From contig NZ_CAOJCN010000005.1 of the NCBI RefSeq assembly GCF_948329515.1, positions 186,001 to 250,000 of the forward strand: DNA of 64,000 bases. Direction: 5' to 3'. Positions within the stretch are counted from its first letter, which is position 1. The number at the start of each line of letters is the position of its first letter. Positions 1-8,854 of the stretch are shown one piece after another. Under the pieces are notes generated by a model, which was not told the origin of the DNA, ran no database searches, and saw nothing but the letters and a program-made list of their open reading frames with translations. A program made the position numbers and the translations under genes. This DNA comes from Cohnella rhizoplanae. Lineage in GTDB: Bacteria > Bacillota > Bacilli > Paenibacillales > Paenibacillaceae.

Positions 1-1
1 C

Positions 2-166
2 CTCGGCGGCCTGCTCGGCCCGATCATCGGCGGCTTCGCGGCCACGGGTTACGGAGAGCCGTCGGTCGTCCTGAGCACCGCGGTCATCTTCGCCGTGATC
101 GGCGTCATCTATTTATTGTTCCCATTCCGCCTGTTCCGCGGGGAGTCGCCCGCGCAGCGCATGTGA
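2..166 (+). CDS. MFS transporter, C-terminal fragment
   Basis: The frame is open from base 2 to the TGA at 164-166 and gives 54 residues. It begins with the glycine-rich GGLLGPIIGGF stretch, continues into one hydrophobic helix (STAVIFAVIGVIYLLF) and ends in a short basic tail. This is the usual last helix of a major facilitator superfamily exporter. The gene is cut by the window edge, so family and substrate cannot be assigned. It ends 8 bases before the next gene and probably shares its transcript. Confidence 0.6.
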   Translation, partial: LGGLLGPIIGGFAATGYGEPSVVLSTAVIFAVIGVIYLLFPFRLFRGESPAQRM

Positions 167-174
167 GGTAATCT

Positions 175-816
175 ATGCATCAGCTATTGACCGACAAGAT
201 CACCGCATTCGCAGCCACGCGCTGGCAAGAGTGGATGACATACTTAAAAGGCATGAGCCTGGAGGACATTCAGGCGCTGCTCGACCGCTACTCGGCTCTC
301 GGGCCGCTGCCGGGCATTCTGCTCCCTCTGGCGGAGTCGCTGCTGCCTTTTCTGCCGCTCATCGTCATCGTAGTGGGCAATGCCTTGTCCTACGGACTAT
401 GGCTGGGCTTCCTGTATTCTTGGATCGGCGCCTGCTGCGGCTCCGTGGTCGTATTCATGCTGGCCCGGCGCTTCGGCTCGCGCTACGGAGAGCGCATCCG
501 CAAGCGCATGCCCCGCATGGAGCGTTTTTTTTCCTGGGTCGAGCGCAAAGGATTCACGCCGATTTTTATATTGTCCTGCCTGCCCTTCTCCCCGTCCGCC
601 ATCGTCAACATCGCGTCGGGCATCTCCAAGATCCCCTTGCATACGTTCGTCATCGCGATCATCATGGGCAAGGCCGTCATGATCTTCACGCTCTGCTTTC
701 TCGGCCACGATCTCAACGCGCTCGTCCATCAGCCCTGGCGCCTGCTCATCGCGGCAGCGATATTGGCCGCGCTGTGGTTCGCCGGCAAAAAGCTGGAAGG
801 ACGGTACGTAGGTTAA
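175..816 (+). CDS. TVP38/TMEM64 (VTT domain) family membrane protein
   Basis: A 213-residue integral membrane protein of the SNARE-associated/VTT (DedA-like) family. After a soluble N-terminal stretch of about 45 residues come hydrophobic segments near 45-70, 75-98, 135-160, 162-182 and 190-206. The loop with RRFGSRYGERIRKRMPR and the FILSCLPFSPSAIVNIASG re-entrant segment are the usual VTT landmarks. Members are linked to membrane lipid or undecaprenyl-phosphate handling, but no substrate can be given here. The ATG at 175 follows a GAGGT sequence and lies just downstream of the MFS gene. Confidence 0.88.
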   Translation: MHQLLTDKITAFAATRWQEWMTYLKGMSLEDIQALLDRYSALGPLPGILLPLAESLLPFLPLIVIVVGNALSYGLWLGFLYSWIGACCGSVVVFMLARRFGSRYGERIRKRMPRMERFFSWVERKGFTPIFILSCLPFSPSAIVNIASGISKIPLHTFVIAIIMGKAVMIFTLCFLGHDLNALVHQPWRLLIAAAILAALWFAGKKLEGRYVG

Positions 817-906
817 GGCGCGCCTATTCGCTCCGAGGGCATAATGGCGCCGCGCGCGTGGCAACCTATCCGGGAGTCGACGTTAATACCGGAAGGAGGG
901 ATCGCC

Positions 907-1050
907 ATGTCCGGCGAACAACCGTCAGGCGCTCAGATCAAGGCCAGCGAAGCGCAGTCCAAGGCCGACAGGACAGGCTCCGGCAAGGACGCGGCCAGCC
1001 GCCTCCAATCCGAATCCGACCAATCCGCGATGCGCAAGCACGGCAAGTAA
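907..1050 (+). CDS. small hydrophilic protein of unknown function
   Basis: A 47-residue, strongly hydrophilic protein rich in Ser, Gln, Lys and Ala, with no membrane segment and no recognised domain. The ATG at 907 is chosen because GGAAGGAGGG lies 7 bases upstream; the longer reading from 844 has no such signal. Composition resembles small spore or desiccation-associated proteins of Bacillales, but no signature motif supports that. It is followed after 23 bases by another small gene. Confidence 0.55.
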   Translation: MSGEQPSGAQIKASEAQSKADRTGSGKDAASRLQSESDQSAMRKHGK

Positions 1051-1073
1051 TCATAGCGAGGCGGTGACCCGAG

Positions 1074-1355
1074 ATGGGCGAGAACAAGGAAATGATGCCG
1101 GTGTCAGGCGAGAAGGTCGAATCCGACGGCGTCTACCGGGACGAATGGGGACGCGAGCTGCAGCTCAGCATCGGTGACACGTATCCGTCGGACCCCGTCC
1201 TCGGCAGCACCGAGTGGGAATGGGTCGAGGCGGTGTACGACAACCATCACGACGGGGAGACCGACCCGCGCCTGATTCCCAAGGAAAAGGACGTCAACAA
1301 GCAGGATAAAATCGATCATCCGCGAAGACAGACGGGCTACGGCTCTACCAGTTGA
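1074..1355 (+). CDS. small acidic protein, possibly YjzC-like
   Basis: A 93-residue hydrophilic protein. Residues 8-45 contain the pattern SGEKVESDGVYRDEWG followed by GDTYPSDPVLGSTEW. This recalls Bacillus YjzC-type small proteins (pattern DGVY ... GD.FP ... W), a family of unknown function. The match is by eye and weak. The start follows GAGGCGG with suitable spacing. A strong hairpin terminator lies 5 bases after the stop, so this gene ends the plus-strand cluster. Confidence 0.55.
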   Translation: MGENKEMMPVSGEKVESDGVYRDEWGRELQLSIGDTYPSDPVLGSTEWEWVEAVYDNHHDGETDPRLIPKEKDVNKQDKIDHPRRQTGYGSTS

Positions 1356-1359
1356 ATTC

Positions 1360-1405
1360 AAAAGCGGCGACCGCTCTCCCGAACGGGAAGCGATCGCCGC
1401 TTTTT
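1360..1405. terminator. bidirectional hairpin terminator
   Basis: AAAAGCGGCGA (1360-1370) pairs with TCGCCGCTTTT (1394-1404), and a T run follows on each strand. It sits between convergent genes and can serve both. Confidence 0.85.
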
Positions 1406-1472
1406 GCATAGAGTGCGCGGTTATCCGGCGCATGTCGATAGTTCAGGATTAAGAAAGCGGTACAAGGAACGA

Positions 1473-2528
1473 CTACAGGCCCAGCAGCCGCTCCGGATCC
1501 TCCGGCGCGCCGTCTCTGCGTTCCCGCAGATGCTCGATCAGCTTGTCGAGCCGCCGCAGACGCTCTTCGTAGGCATAGATCGCCGAGGCGACGACCAGCA
1601 GCCGGCTCTTGTCCGCCGCGACCGTAACCGGCGAGGCCGCGATGCCCGCCAGCAGGCCGGACGATTCGGGCGGCGGCGCCGAGGCGGCGGCACCCGGCTT
1701 CAGCAGGCCGTCCCATTTCCACATCAACTGCTCGTGGTAGCCGCAGAGCGCCTCGATCTGCCGGTCTACCTCCTGCCGCCACTTCTCGTCCGATGCCGCG
1801 GGGAAGTAATGCACGTCCACCGCTTCGATCAGCGTGACGCCCCGCTCGAGCGCGTTCAACATGCCTTTGTAGATCACCAGCAGGCGGGCCCGGTCCGCCC
1901 GCGACGCCTTGCGCACGACCCGCTCCTCGGCATAGAGGTCGTAGGCGTCCTCCAGCTGGCGCAGCTGTCCCTTGAGCGACGAGAGCTCCTGGTTGAACAC
2001 GCTCTCCCGCAGCTCGTTGGATACCGAGGTCCGGAGCAGCAGCGACAGCTGGGTCTGGGACTTCTTCATCTGCGCGAAGAACCGGCCGCGATGCCGTGGG
2101 GGCGCGACCGTAATGTTGACCACGAACGCGGTGACGATGCCGGTCAGCAGCGCCGCCAGCCGGTCCATGACCAGGGGCCAGCCGAGACCGTGCGCCTCCA
2201 TCAGCACGACGACGGTCACGACGGTGAGACCGATCGTCTCCTCCGTCTTGAGCCGGATGCAGAGCAGGATCATCAGCACGCTGACGATCCCGATGGACAG
2301 CGGGCTGCTGCCGACCAGCCATACGGCAGCGATCGCAGCGGCGGCGCCGAGCACGTTGCTCTGCAGCTGCTGAAGCACTTGAACCCAGCTGCGATAGATC
2401 GAAGGCTGGATCATCACGACCGAAGCGATCGCCGCGATGAGCGGCAGCTTCAGACCCATCAGGCTGCCGATCCACAGCGCGATCGCGACGGACAGGCCGG
2501 TCTTGAATACGCGGGCTCCGATCGTCAA
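1473..2528 (-). CDS. aromatic acid exporter family protein (DUF939/YqjA-like)
   Basis: A 351-residue protein. The N-terminal 140 residues form about five closely spaced membrane helices (for example LPLIAAIASVVMIQPS and VLMILLCIRLKTEETIGLTVV). A soluble helical domain of about 200 residues follows, beginning at PPRHRGRFFAQMKKSQTQL. This is the layout of the ArAE_1/DUF939 group related to FUSC/aromatic acid exporters and B. subtilis YqjA. The transported compound is unknown. Its ATG overlaps the stop of the upstream AlkC-like gene by 4 bases (ATGA), so the two are translationally coupled. Confidence 0.85.
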   Translation of the reverse strand: MTIGARVFKTGLSVAIALWIGSLMGLKLPLIAAIASVVMIQPSIYRSWVQVLQQLQSNVLGAAAAIAAVWLVGSSPLSIGIVSVLMILLCIRLKTEETIGLTVVTVVVLMEAHGLGWPLVMDRLAALLTGIVTAFVVNITVAPPRHRGRFFAQMKKSQTQLSLLLRTSVSNELRESVFNQELSSLKGQLRQLEDAYDLYAEERVVRKASRADRARLLVIYKGMLNALERGVTLIEAVDVHYFPAASDEKWRQEVDRQIEALCGYHEQLMWKWDGLLKPGAAASAPPPESSGLLAGIAASPVTVAADKSRLLVVASAIYAYEERLRRLDKLIEHLRERRDGAPEDPERLLGL

Positions 2529-3640
2529 TCCGCTTCCTCCTTTACGGCCTCTAGCACCACGCCGGTCGTCGCCGTCTCCTTCCCGTTGACGACCAGCGCG
2601 AGCGTATGCGTCCCCGGGTAGTGGCGCCTGGTGGACAAGTCCTTGAAGGAGAGCTTCCGCGTCCCTGCGATCGTGCCGCCGCCCTCGAGGACCCGCTCGG
2701 CGAGCCTGAACAGCTTGCGGTAGCCGCTGCCCTCGGCGCTGCGCGGATAGGTCACGGCCATCTCGAGCCTGAGCTTGCGCGCCTCTCCCGCCGGCAGCGG
2801 CAGCTGCACTTCATACGCGACCAGCACGGCGTCCCCTATGGCCGCCGTCCCCGGCGTGACGGTCCAGGCGCTCACGACAGCCTCCGGAGCCGGCAGCAAC
2901 CCAAACAGACGCATCGCATCCTCGTCCGCCCGGCCCCGGATCAATCCCCGGCAGGCATGGCGCAGCAGCGCGTCCGTCTGCGGGTTGGCGCCGTGCCAGC
3001 GGGTGGCCAGCTCCATCACCAAGGCCGGATGGTCTTTGGAAATATCGTTCAGATTGTTGGCGACGCTGCGCCTCACGTACTCCGACGGGTCCGCCTTAAG
3101 CGCGTCCAGAATCGGCAGGATCGGCGAGGGATCCCGCTTGAATGCCGGCAGCGCGTCCGCCCACGGCAGCCGCGGCCGGCAGCCTTCGCTGGCGAGCCTC
3201 CGCACGTGCTCGTCCGGATCCGCGCTCCATGCGAGCATCTGCGCCATCATGCGCGCCGGATCCTGCTTAATGAAGGGACGGACGGCGAACTCGGCGGACG
3301 ACGACCGGGTGAACAGCGCGAGCGCGCGCACGGACCTGCCCCAATGGGATAGCCCGTACGACTCTACGAAGTCCGGAAAAAACAAATAAGGAAAGCCCCG
3401 GCACTCGCCGGCGATCTCCTCCAAAATATCAAGGGCCCGCTCGTAGTCTCCGGGCAGCACGGCGCCCAGCGATAGGGAGATGCGGCGGATGCGCCCCTTA
3501 AGGGCGAGCGCCTCCCATCCGTCCGCCAGCGCCAGACGCACGAACCGCTCCGCGTCGAACGGCGCCCACGCGCGGGCAACCCGCGTGCCGAAGGCGCTCA
3601 GAAAGGCTTCGTCGTACATATTTTTAAGCGGCTCCGCCAC
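2525..3640 (-). CDS. AlkC-like DNA alkylation repair protein with C-terminal Ig-like domain
   Basis: A 371-residue protein that opens with MAEPLKNMYDEAFL, the typical N-terminus of the AlkC group of HEAT-repeat DNA glycosylases, which excise 3-methyl purines. Residues 1-240 are helical HEAT-like repeats, including DALKADPSEYVRRSVANNLND. From about residue 265 the sequence becomes beta-rich (RKLRLEMAVTYPRS, TLALVVNGKETATTGV), matching the Ig-like domain known in AlkC proteins. The GTG start at 3640 has AGGAGG 9 bases upstream. It lies in a minus-strand cluster with membrane proteins and a dehydrogenase, so co-transcription does not explain its role. Confidence 0.85.
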   Translation of the reverse strand: MAEPLKNMYDEAFLSAFGTRVARAWAPFDAERFVRLALADGWEALALKGRIRRISLSLGAVLPGDYERALDILEEIAGECRGFPYLFFPDFVESYGLSHWGRSVRALALFTRSSSAEFAVRPFIKQDPARMMAQMLAWSADPDEHVRRLASEGCRPRLPWADALPAFKRDPSPILPILDALKADPSEYVRRSVANNLNDISKDHPALVMELATRWHGANPQTDALLRHACRGLIRGRADEDAMRLFGLLPAPEAVVSAWTVTPGTAAIGDAVLVAYEVQLPLPAGEARKLRLEMAVTYPRSAEGSGYRKLFRLAERVLEGGGTIAGTRKLSFKDLSTRRHYPGTHTLALVVNGKETATTGVVLEAVKEEAD

Positions 3641-3667
3641 GATAATAAACCTCCTATATCCGGCGCC

Positions 3668-4537
3668 TCAATCGCTTGTCTCCCGCCGAATCGAAGCTTT
3701 ATTATACCATGCGGACAGCCGGCCGGTCAGCACGGACAGGAACGCCGACGCGAACGCGGTCATCGCCGCGGTCTCCAGACATTCCTCGATCGTCTGCAGC
3801 AGCCGTTCGCTGCTCTTGCCCAGGCTGCGGATGTCGATCGTGTCCATCGAGACGGCGCAAAGAGCGATCAGCAGCCCTGCCGCGAAAAAGGCCCGCGGCG
3901 CCGCAGCCCTGCCGAGCAGGCGCCAAAGTCCCCACACCGCGGCCAGCCCGCACACCGCATAAACGGGGATCAGCCAGTCGCCCGCTTCCATCCAGGGCAG
4001 CAGACGGACGCCCGTCCGCTTCAGATACCTGTCGCGCAGACGCTCGTGCAGCGCGAACCGCTCGTCGAGCGCCAGCCAGGCAAAGGCCGCCGCCGTCAAC
4101 GTCCAGCCCCACGCCGTATGGCGGTCTACGAACGACGACAGGCCCTTGCCGCCGCCGCGACTCCGCCGCCGCGAGCCGGCCGGCTGGTCTCCGGCCACCG
4201 CTGCCCGGGGCTCGACGCCGGACCTAGACGCCTGAGCGCGGGTCTCGCCGAGCCCGCGAGACGTCTCGCTGCCGCCAGATTCGAGCGCCGATGCGAACGC
4301 GTTCAGCGCCGCCAGGCTCGCGGCCAACACGAGCAGCACGCTCTCGAGCCAGGCCTGAGGCGTCGTCTCCGCAGCCACGTAGATCCAGTACCGTGGCCAG
4401 CCGGCCGCGATCATGCCGACCGTGAACAGCAGGACGGCCAGCCAGAGCGCCGCCAGCAATCGTATCGGCGCAGCCGGCATACGATCCGTTTCGGCCCCCG
4501 CTACGCCCTCTTCCGCCGCATGCCTTGGCTTTCGCAT
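3668..4537 (-). CDS. multi-pass membrane protein of unknown function
   Basis: A 289-residue protein with hydrophobic segments near residues 27-48, 62-82, 143-160, 188-205, 215-232 and 250-268. A long polar Ser/Arg/Gly-rich stretch lies between the second and third. The third segment ends in AWLALDERFALHERLRDRY, an acidic/His motif seen in several uncharacterised membrane protein families, possibly a metal or lipid site. No function can be named. The start has GGAGGAGG 7 bases upstream. The gene is 27 bases from the AlkC-like gene, consistent with one operon. Confidence 0.7.
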   Translation of the reverse strand: MRKPRHAAEEGVAGAETDRMPAAPIRLLAALWLAVLLFTVGMIAAGWPRYWIYVAAETTPQAWLESVLLVLAASLAALNAFASALESGGSETSRGLGETRAQASRSGVEPRAAVAGDQPAGSRRRSRGGGKGLSSFVDRHTAWGWTLTAAAFAWLALDERFALHERLRDRYLKRTGVRLLPWMEAGDWLIPVYAVCGLAAVWGLWRLLGRAAAPRAFFAAGLLIALCAVSMDTIDIRSLGKSSERLLQTIEECLETAAMTAFASAFLSVLTGRLSAWYNKASIRRETSD

Positions 4538-4588
4538 CGTCCGGCCTCCTCCGTCTCCGCTTCCCGAATACCTATCATCTGTCTCGCC

Positions 4589-5557
4589 TCACACCAGATT
4601 CTGCGGTTGACCCGTCGCCAGTCCGCACAGGTTGTCGACCCAGGTGTCGTATCCCCGCTCGAGCACCTCGACCGAATACCATGCCGTGTGCCCGGTCTGC
4701 AGCAGTCTCCCTTGGGCGATCTGCCGCGCCGCGCGCTCGTCCTTGTCCGCGAGCGGGAACAGATCGTCCACCGCGTATCCGCGTAGGCGGCCCTCTTCGA
4801 TCGCGTGGACGACCGCGTAGGGATCGACCAGCGCGCAACGGGACACGTTGACGAGCGTCGCGCCCGTCTTCATGCGCGCGAGCTCGGCCTCGCCGAAGGC
4901 TGCCGGTCCCTGCCACTGCGCCGGCATGTGCAGGCTCACGATATCGCTCGAGGCGAGCAGCTCGTCGAGCCCGACCAGGCGCACGCCGTCGGCGGCGCCC
5001 CTCCCGCGCGGATCGCAAGCGAGCACGCGCATGCCGAAGGCGCCGGCCAGCTCCGCGACGCGCGAGCCGATCCGGCCGAGCCCGACGATGCCGAGCGTCT
5101 TGCCGCGCAGCTCGAAGCCGAGCACGCTCGTTCCGGGCGGCACGCGCCCGCGGACGCGGTCCTGGCTGAGATGGATGCGCCGCGTCATCGTCAGCATCAT
5201 GCCGAGCGCGTGCTCGGCGACCGAGTCGGACGAGTATTCGGGCAGATGGCTGAGCGCGATGCCGCGCGCCTTAAGCAGCGCGGTATCGATATAGTCCACG
5301 CCCGTCGCGAAAACCGCGATGCCACGGAGCCGCGGCAGGCGGGACACCCAGGAGCCGTCGATGGACGGCACGGAGCGCGGGGTCAGTCCGCACACGTCCG
5401 CCTCCTTCAGCATCTCGACCAGCTCGTCCGGCGGGATCGGCCCTTCGGCGGAGAGGAACCGGACATCTGCGGCCCGCTCCAGCCGCGCGGCCTGCGCTTC
5501 CGCGAAGGTGTTTCTTCCTCGGGCCGTGATGACGACGGCCCTGCGGCGGTTGGACAT
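4589..5557 (-). CDS. D-isomer specific 2-hydroxyacid dehydrogenase
   Basis: A 322-residue NAD-dependent dehydrogenase. The Rossmann fingerprint LGIVGLGRIGSRVAE lies near residues 154-168. The catalytic Arg is seen in LVNVSRCALVD and the C-terminal His in LLQTGHTAWYS. The usual catalytic Glu segment (VDVFEPEP type) reads VDDLFPLADKDE, so the Glu position is altered, which may mean a changed substrate. The substrate is unknown. The start has GGGAGG upstream. It is the first gene of the minus-strand cluster running to 1473. Confidence 0.88.
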   Translation of the reverse strand: MSNRRRAVVITARGRNTFAEAQAARLERAADVRFLSAEGPIPPDELVEMLKEADVCGLTPRSVPSIDGSWVSRLPRLRGIAVFATGVDYIDTALLKARGIALSHLPEYSSDSVAEHALGMMLTMTRRIHLSQDRVRGRVPPGTSVLGFELRGKTLGIVGLGRIGSRVAELAGAFGMRVLACDPRGRGAADGVRLVGLDELLASSDIVSLHMPAQWQGPAAFGEAELARMKTGATLVNVSRCALVDPYAVVHAIEEGRLRGYAVDDLFPLADKDERAARQIAQGRLLQTGHTAWYSVEVLERGYDTWVDNLCGLATGQPQNLV

Positions 5558-5694
5558 GCGATCGTAACCTCCCGTTTAAGCTTGGATCGATTCTCCATTT
5601 AGTTATAACCCAAATCGGGGTTCGCCGAATGGCCGGCCGCAAGGGACGCCCTCAACGGCTTGCGCGAGCGTCCTCTTGCGCAGCCTCCGATGCG

Positions 5695-7461
5695 TCAACC
5701 GATCTTGACCGGCGCGGCCTCCGGGTAACGGAACGGCAGCAGGATCTCGAACGTCGTGCCGCTCCCGAGCTGACTGTACACCTGTATCTTCCCCTGATGG
5801 TTGTCCACGATCTTGAAGCTGACCATGAGCCCGAGCCCGGTCCCCTTGTCCTTGGTCGTGTAGAACGGCTGCCCCATCTTGGCGAGCTGGCTGTCCTCGA
5901 TGCCCGGCCCCTCGTCCATGATCCGGATGCGCACCGAGTTGTCGACGCGCGTCATGTGGACGCGGATCGCGCCGCCGTCGGTCATCGCCTCGATCGCGTT
6001 TTTGATGACGTTGATGAACACCTGCTTGACCTGGCTCTCCACGCCGTAAATCCAGAGCGGGTCCGGTCCGAAGTCGCTCTCGATCTGGATGCTGTGCAGA
6101 ATCGCCTGCGTCTCGAGCAGCGTGACGGTCTCCCGCATCACGTGCCGGATATCGTGGTACGACAGCTCGTACACCTGCGGCTTGGACAGCATGAGCATCT
6201 CGCTGACGATATTCTCGATGCGCGTGAGCTCGGACTTCATGATGTCGTAGTACGTTCCATTGTTCTTGCGCCCCGAGGAGAGCAGCTGGAGGAAGCCCTT
6301 GAGCGACGTCAGCGGATTGCGAATCTCGTGCGCGATGCCGGCCGCCAGCTGTCCCGCGACGTAGAGCTTCTCGGAGTTGATGAGCAGCTCCTCGTTTTTC
6401 TTGCGCTCGGAAATGTCCCGGATGATGATCTGCAGCGCGGGCTCGTTCTCGATCGAGGTCATCAGCTCGACGATCTCCGTATTGAGCGTCCTGCCCTTGA
6501 GCGTGACCCACTCTTGCTCGAGCGGGCCGCTGTTGCCCGTGATGACGAGATTGTGCATGCGCTCCCGCACCCGATCGTGGTCCTCCGGCAGGAGAAACGC
6601 ATAGATGGACGCGCCCAACAGCTCGCCCGGCTCCGCCGCATCGAACATCCGCAGTCCCGCCTCATTGACGAAGATCCACTTGTCCTTTTTAAAAATGGCG
6701 ATCGTATCCAGCGAGTTCTCCACGAGCAGCTTGTATCGTTCATCCATATGATTCATGCGCTTGTCGATATACCAAGTAAACAGCGTGGACGTTAAAATAA
6801 GCAGCATGCCGATCCCGATAATCACCGACAGCCGGTAGATATCTTCCTGCAGCCCGTCCGCGGAGACGAACGTGGCGCTATCCCGATATTGGAGCAGCAG
6901 CGCTTGCTTGGAGATCTGGCTCTCGATGAATACGGCCGTGCCTAGCGTCAGGCTCGCCAGCCACTTGTACTTCTCGCCCGGCCATTCGGACAGCCGAAGC
7001 GCCGCATAGATCCCGCTGAACAGCAAGAACACGCCCAGCACGACGTAGATTCCTGCCATCCGAATCGCGGATACGGGCTCCCCCAGTTCGCCGAAATAGC
7101 TCATGAAGGCGACGCCGAAGGCCAGAATGAAGCTCCCCGCGGCCAGACGGTAGCGAATCACGTTCTGAAAAGCGAGCATGACGAACGCCATCGAACAGAA
7201 AAAAATGGAGAAAAGCAGCGAAACGACAGTCGCCCAACTGAACACAATCGTCTTGTCCCAGGCCAGCGTGGTTAGAAATTGCTTGACCCACATGCCGATG
7301 CCGAAAACAAAGGCCCCGCCCGATAGCCAGAAAACTCGAAATTGATTGTCTTTGCGTTGGAGATTGCCTGTAAAGTTGAACATGGTGTAGGATGCGATTA
7401 TGCTGATAAGCAGCGCCAACAGCAGGAGGCCAATCTTCCAGGACGTCTCGGAATCGTACAT
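5695..7461 (-). CDS. PAS-containing sensor histidine kinase, sporulation-kinase-like
   Basis: A 588-residue sensor. About seven hydrophobic helices fill residues 8-232, resembling a degenerate MHYT-type sensor. A PAS domain follows near 240-355 (VENSLDTIAIFKKDKWIFVN). The phospho-acceptor His is in the H box AAGIAHEIRNPL near residue 378, and the ATPase domain shows MDEGPGIEDSQL and KGTGLGLMVS. The architecture matches Bacillales KinB/KinE-type kinases that feed the Spo0A phosphorelay; that role is inferred. The ATG at 7461 is preferred over the adjacent TTG because GGGGGAT is 7 bases upstream. No response regulator adjoins it. Confidence 0.87.
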   Translation of the reverse strand: MYDSETSWKIGLLLLALLISIIASYTMFNFTGNLQRKDNQFRVFWLSGGAFVFGIGMWVKQFLTTLAWDKTIVFSWATVVSLLFSIFFCSMAFVMLAFQNVIRYRLAAGSFILAFGVAFMSYFGELGEPVSAIRMAGIYVVLGVFLLFSGIYAALRLSEWPGEKYKWLASLTLGTAVFIESQISKQALLLQYRDSATFVSADGLQEDIYRLSVIIGIGMLLILTSTLFTWYIDKRMNHMDERYKLLVENSLDTIAIFKKDKWIFVNEAGLRMFDAAEPGELLGASIYAFLLPEDHDRVRERMHNLVITGNSGPLEQEWVTLKGRTLNTEIVELMTSIENEPALQIIIRDISERKKNEELLINSEKLYVAGQLAAGIAHEIRNPLTSLKGFLQLLSSGRKNNGTYYDIMKSELTRIENIVSEMLMLSKPQVYELSYHDIRHVMRETVTLLETQAILHSIQIESDFGPDPLWIYGVESQVKQVFINVIKNAIEAMTDGGAIRVHMTRVDNSVRIRIMDEGPGIEDSQLAKMGQPFYTTKDKGTGLGLMVSFKIVDNHQGKIQVYSQLGSGTTFEILLPFRYPEAAPVKIG

Positions 7462-7579
7462 CAAGTGATCCCCCGCAGTCGATGATGTGATGAAGATGCG
7501 TAATCTATCTGATACACTTCGACAGTTTTTAAAAAAATCCTACTTTTTCCAACTTAAAAAAATGGAGGTTTTGCAAGAA

Positions 7580-8071
7580 ATGTTAAGAAAAATGGCAGGA
7601 GAGTTTAAGACGTTCGCGATGCGGGGAAACGTGATCGATCTCGCGGTCGGCGTCATCCTCGGCGGCGCGTTCGGACAGATCGTCACCTCGCTCGTCAACG
7701 ACATCGTCATGCCGCCGATCGGTCGGCTGCTCGGGGGCGTGGACTTCAAGGATTTATACTGGAAGATTGGGGACTACAAGAACGGGGCTCCGGCGCCGGT
7801 TCCGGAGTCGCTGGATTCGGTCCGCGCCGCGGGGGCGCCGGTCATCGCTTACGGGCAATTCATTAATATTATCATCAACTTCCTCATCATCGCGTTCTGC
7901 GTCTTCATGCTCGTGAAGGTGATCAACAGGCTGACAGAGGGGCGCAAAAAGGAAGAGCCGATCGGCGAGCCGACCTCGAAGGAGTGCCCGTACTGCCTGT
8001 CGGTCGTGCCGATCAAGGCCGTGCGCTGCGCGCACTGCACGTCGGAGCTTGGGGCGACGGCGGGCGCATGA
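7580..8071 (+). CDS. mscL: large-conductance mechanosensitive channel MscL with C-terminal zinc ribbon
   Basis: A 163-residue channel subunit that releases solutes on hypo-osmotic shock. The N-terminal helix and TM1 are classical ([21 protein letters not shown]), TM2 is near residues 92-115, and the extracellular loop lies between. The usual C-terminal helical bundle is replaced by [18 protein letters not shown] (Cys 136, 139, 150, 153), a zinc-ribbon-like element. The ATG at 7580 is chosen over upstream starts because GGAGGT lies 10 bases before it and the protein then begins as other MscL proteins do. The stop overlaps the next start (ATGA). Confidence 0.95.
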   Translation: MLRKMAGEFKTFAMRGNVIDLAVGVILGGAFGQIVTSLVNDIVMPPIGRLLGGVDFKDLYWKIGDYKNGAPAPVPESLDSVRAAGAPVIAYGQFINIIINFLIIAFCVFMLVKVINRLTEGRKKEEPIGEPTSKECPYCLSVVPIKAVRCAHCTSELGATAGA

Positions 8072-8787
8072 GGGGCAAGGACACGGTGAACGGCGGCAAT
8101 GGCGCGGACGATGCAGGCGACAGCGGCTTAGGCGGCCACGTGCGAGCAACGGGCGAGGAGATATTCGACATTTACGACGAGCAGGACCGTCCGATCGGCA
8201 CCGCGACGCGCTCCGAAGCGCACGCCCTCGGACTGTGGCACCATACCTTCCACTGCTGGCTGGTGCGCCGGGACGAGGACGGTCGCGTGCGCGTACTGTT
8301 CCAGAAGCGGAGCCGGGACAAGGATACGAATCCCGACCGCCTCGATATTACCGCCGCGGGCCATCTGGCCGCCGGGGAGACGGCAGCCGACGCCGTCCGC
8401 GAGCTCGAGGAGGAGCTTGGGCTGCGCGTGACGCTGGAGCAGCTCGCGCCGCTCGGGACGTTCCGAGAGGAAGACGAAGGCGAGGCGCAAGGCGTGCGGT
8501 ACGTGGACCGCGAGGTTAGCGAGGTGTACGGCTGCGTGGTGGACCGTGGGCCGGAGACGTTCCGGCTGCAGCGGGAGGAGCTTGCCGGCCTGTACGAGGC
8601 GGAAGCCTCCGCGCTGCTCGCGCTGATGCGGGGCGAGGCCGAGTCGGTGCCGGCGGACGGCGCCGAGTTGGACGCGGACGGCGCGCTGGCGCCCGTCTCC
8701 GGCGTCGCGGTGAGGCTGGGCGACTTCGTGGCGCGCGATACGGCGTATTACATACGCGTGATCGAGGCGCTGGTCGAATTGGTCTAG
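8068..8787 (+). CDS. Nudix hydrolase
   Basis: A 239-residue protein. Residues 30-70 ([20 protein letters not shown]) and the Nudix box near 98-119 ([20 protein letters not shown]) place it with Nudix hydrolases related to the isopentenyl-diphosphate isomerase/YfcD group. By my count the box has six rather than seven residues between the first Glu and the RE pair. The substrate is not predictable. The start overlaps the mscL stop by 4 bases, so the pair is coupled. The C-terminal half includes an acidic low-complexity stretch. Confidence 0.85.
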   Translation: MRGKDTVNGGNGADDAGDSGLGGHVRATGEEIFDIYDEQDRPIGTATRSEAHALGLWHHTFHCWLVRRDEDGRVRVLFQKRSRDKDTNPDRLDITAAGHLAAGETAADAVRELEEELGLRVTLEQLAPLGTFREEDEGEAQGVRYVDREVSEVYGCVVDRGPETFRLQREELAGLYEAEASALLALMRGEAESVPADGAELDADGALAPVSGVAVRLGDFVARDTAYYIRVIEALVELV

Positions 8788-8789
8788 GG

Positions 8790-8829
8790 GGTCCTGGCGG
8801 GTCTGGCGGGTCTGGCGGGTCTGGCGGGT
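8790..8829 (+). repeat. short 9-bp tandem repeat TCTGGCGGG
   Basis: About four head-to-tail copies of TCTGGCGGG lie directly after the Nudix stop codon. It is a simple intergenic repeat with no visible coding role. Confidence 0.7.
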
Positions 8830-8854
8830 TTAATGCCGGTTGTTGGTCTTCATG

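Noticed and set aside
7518..7524. TTCGACA, a perfect Spo0A box between the histidine kinase and mscL genes
   Set aside because: A 7-base site is expected several times by chance in a window of this size, and nothing else supports it.
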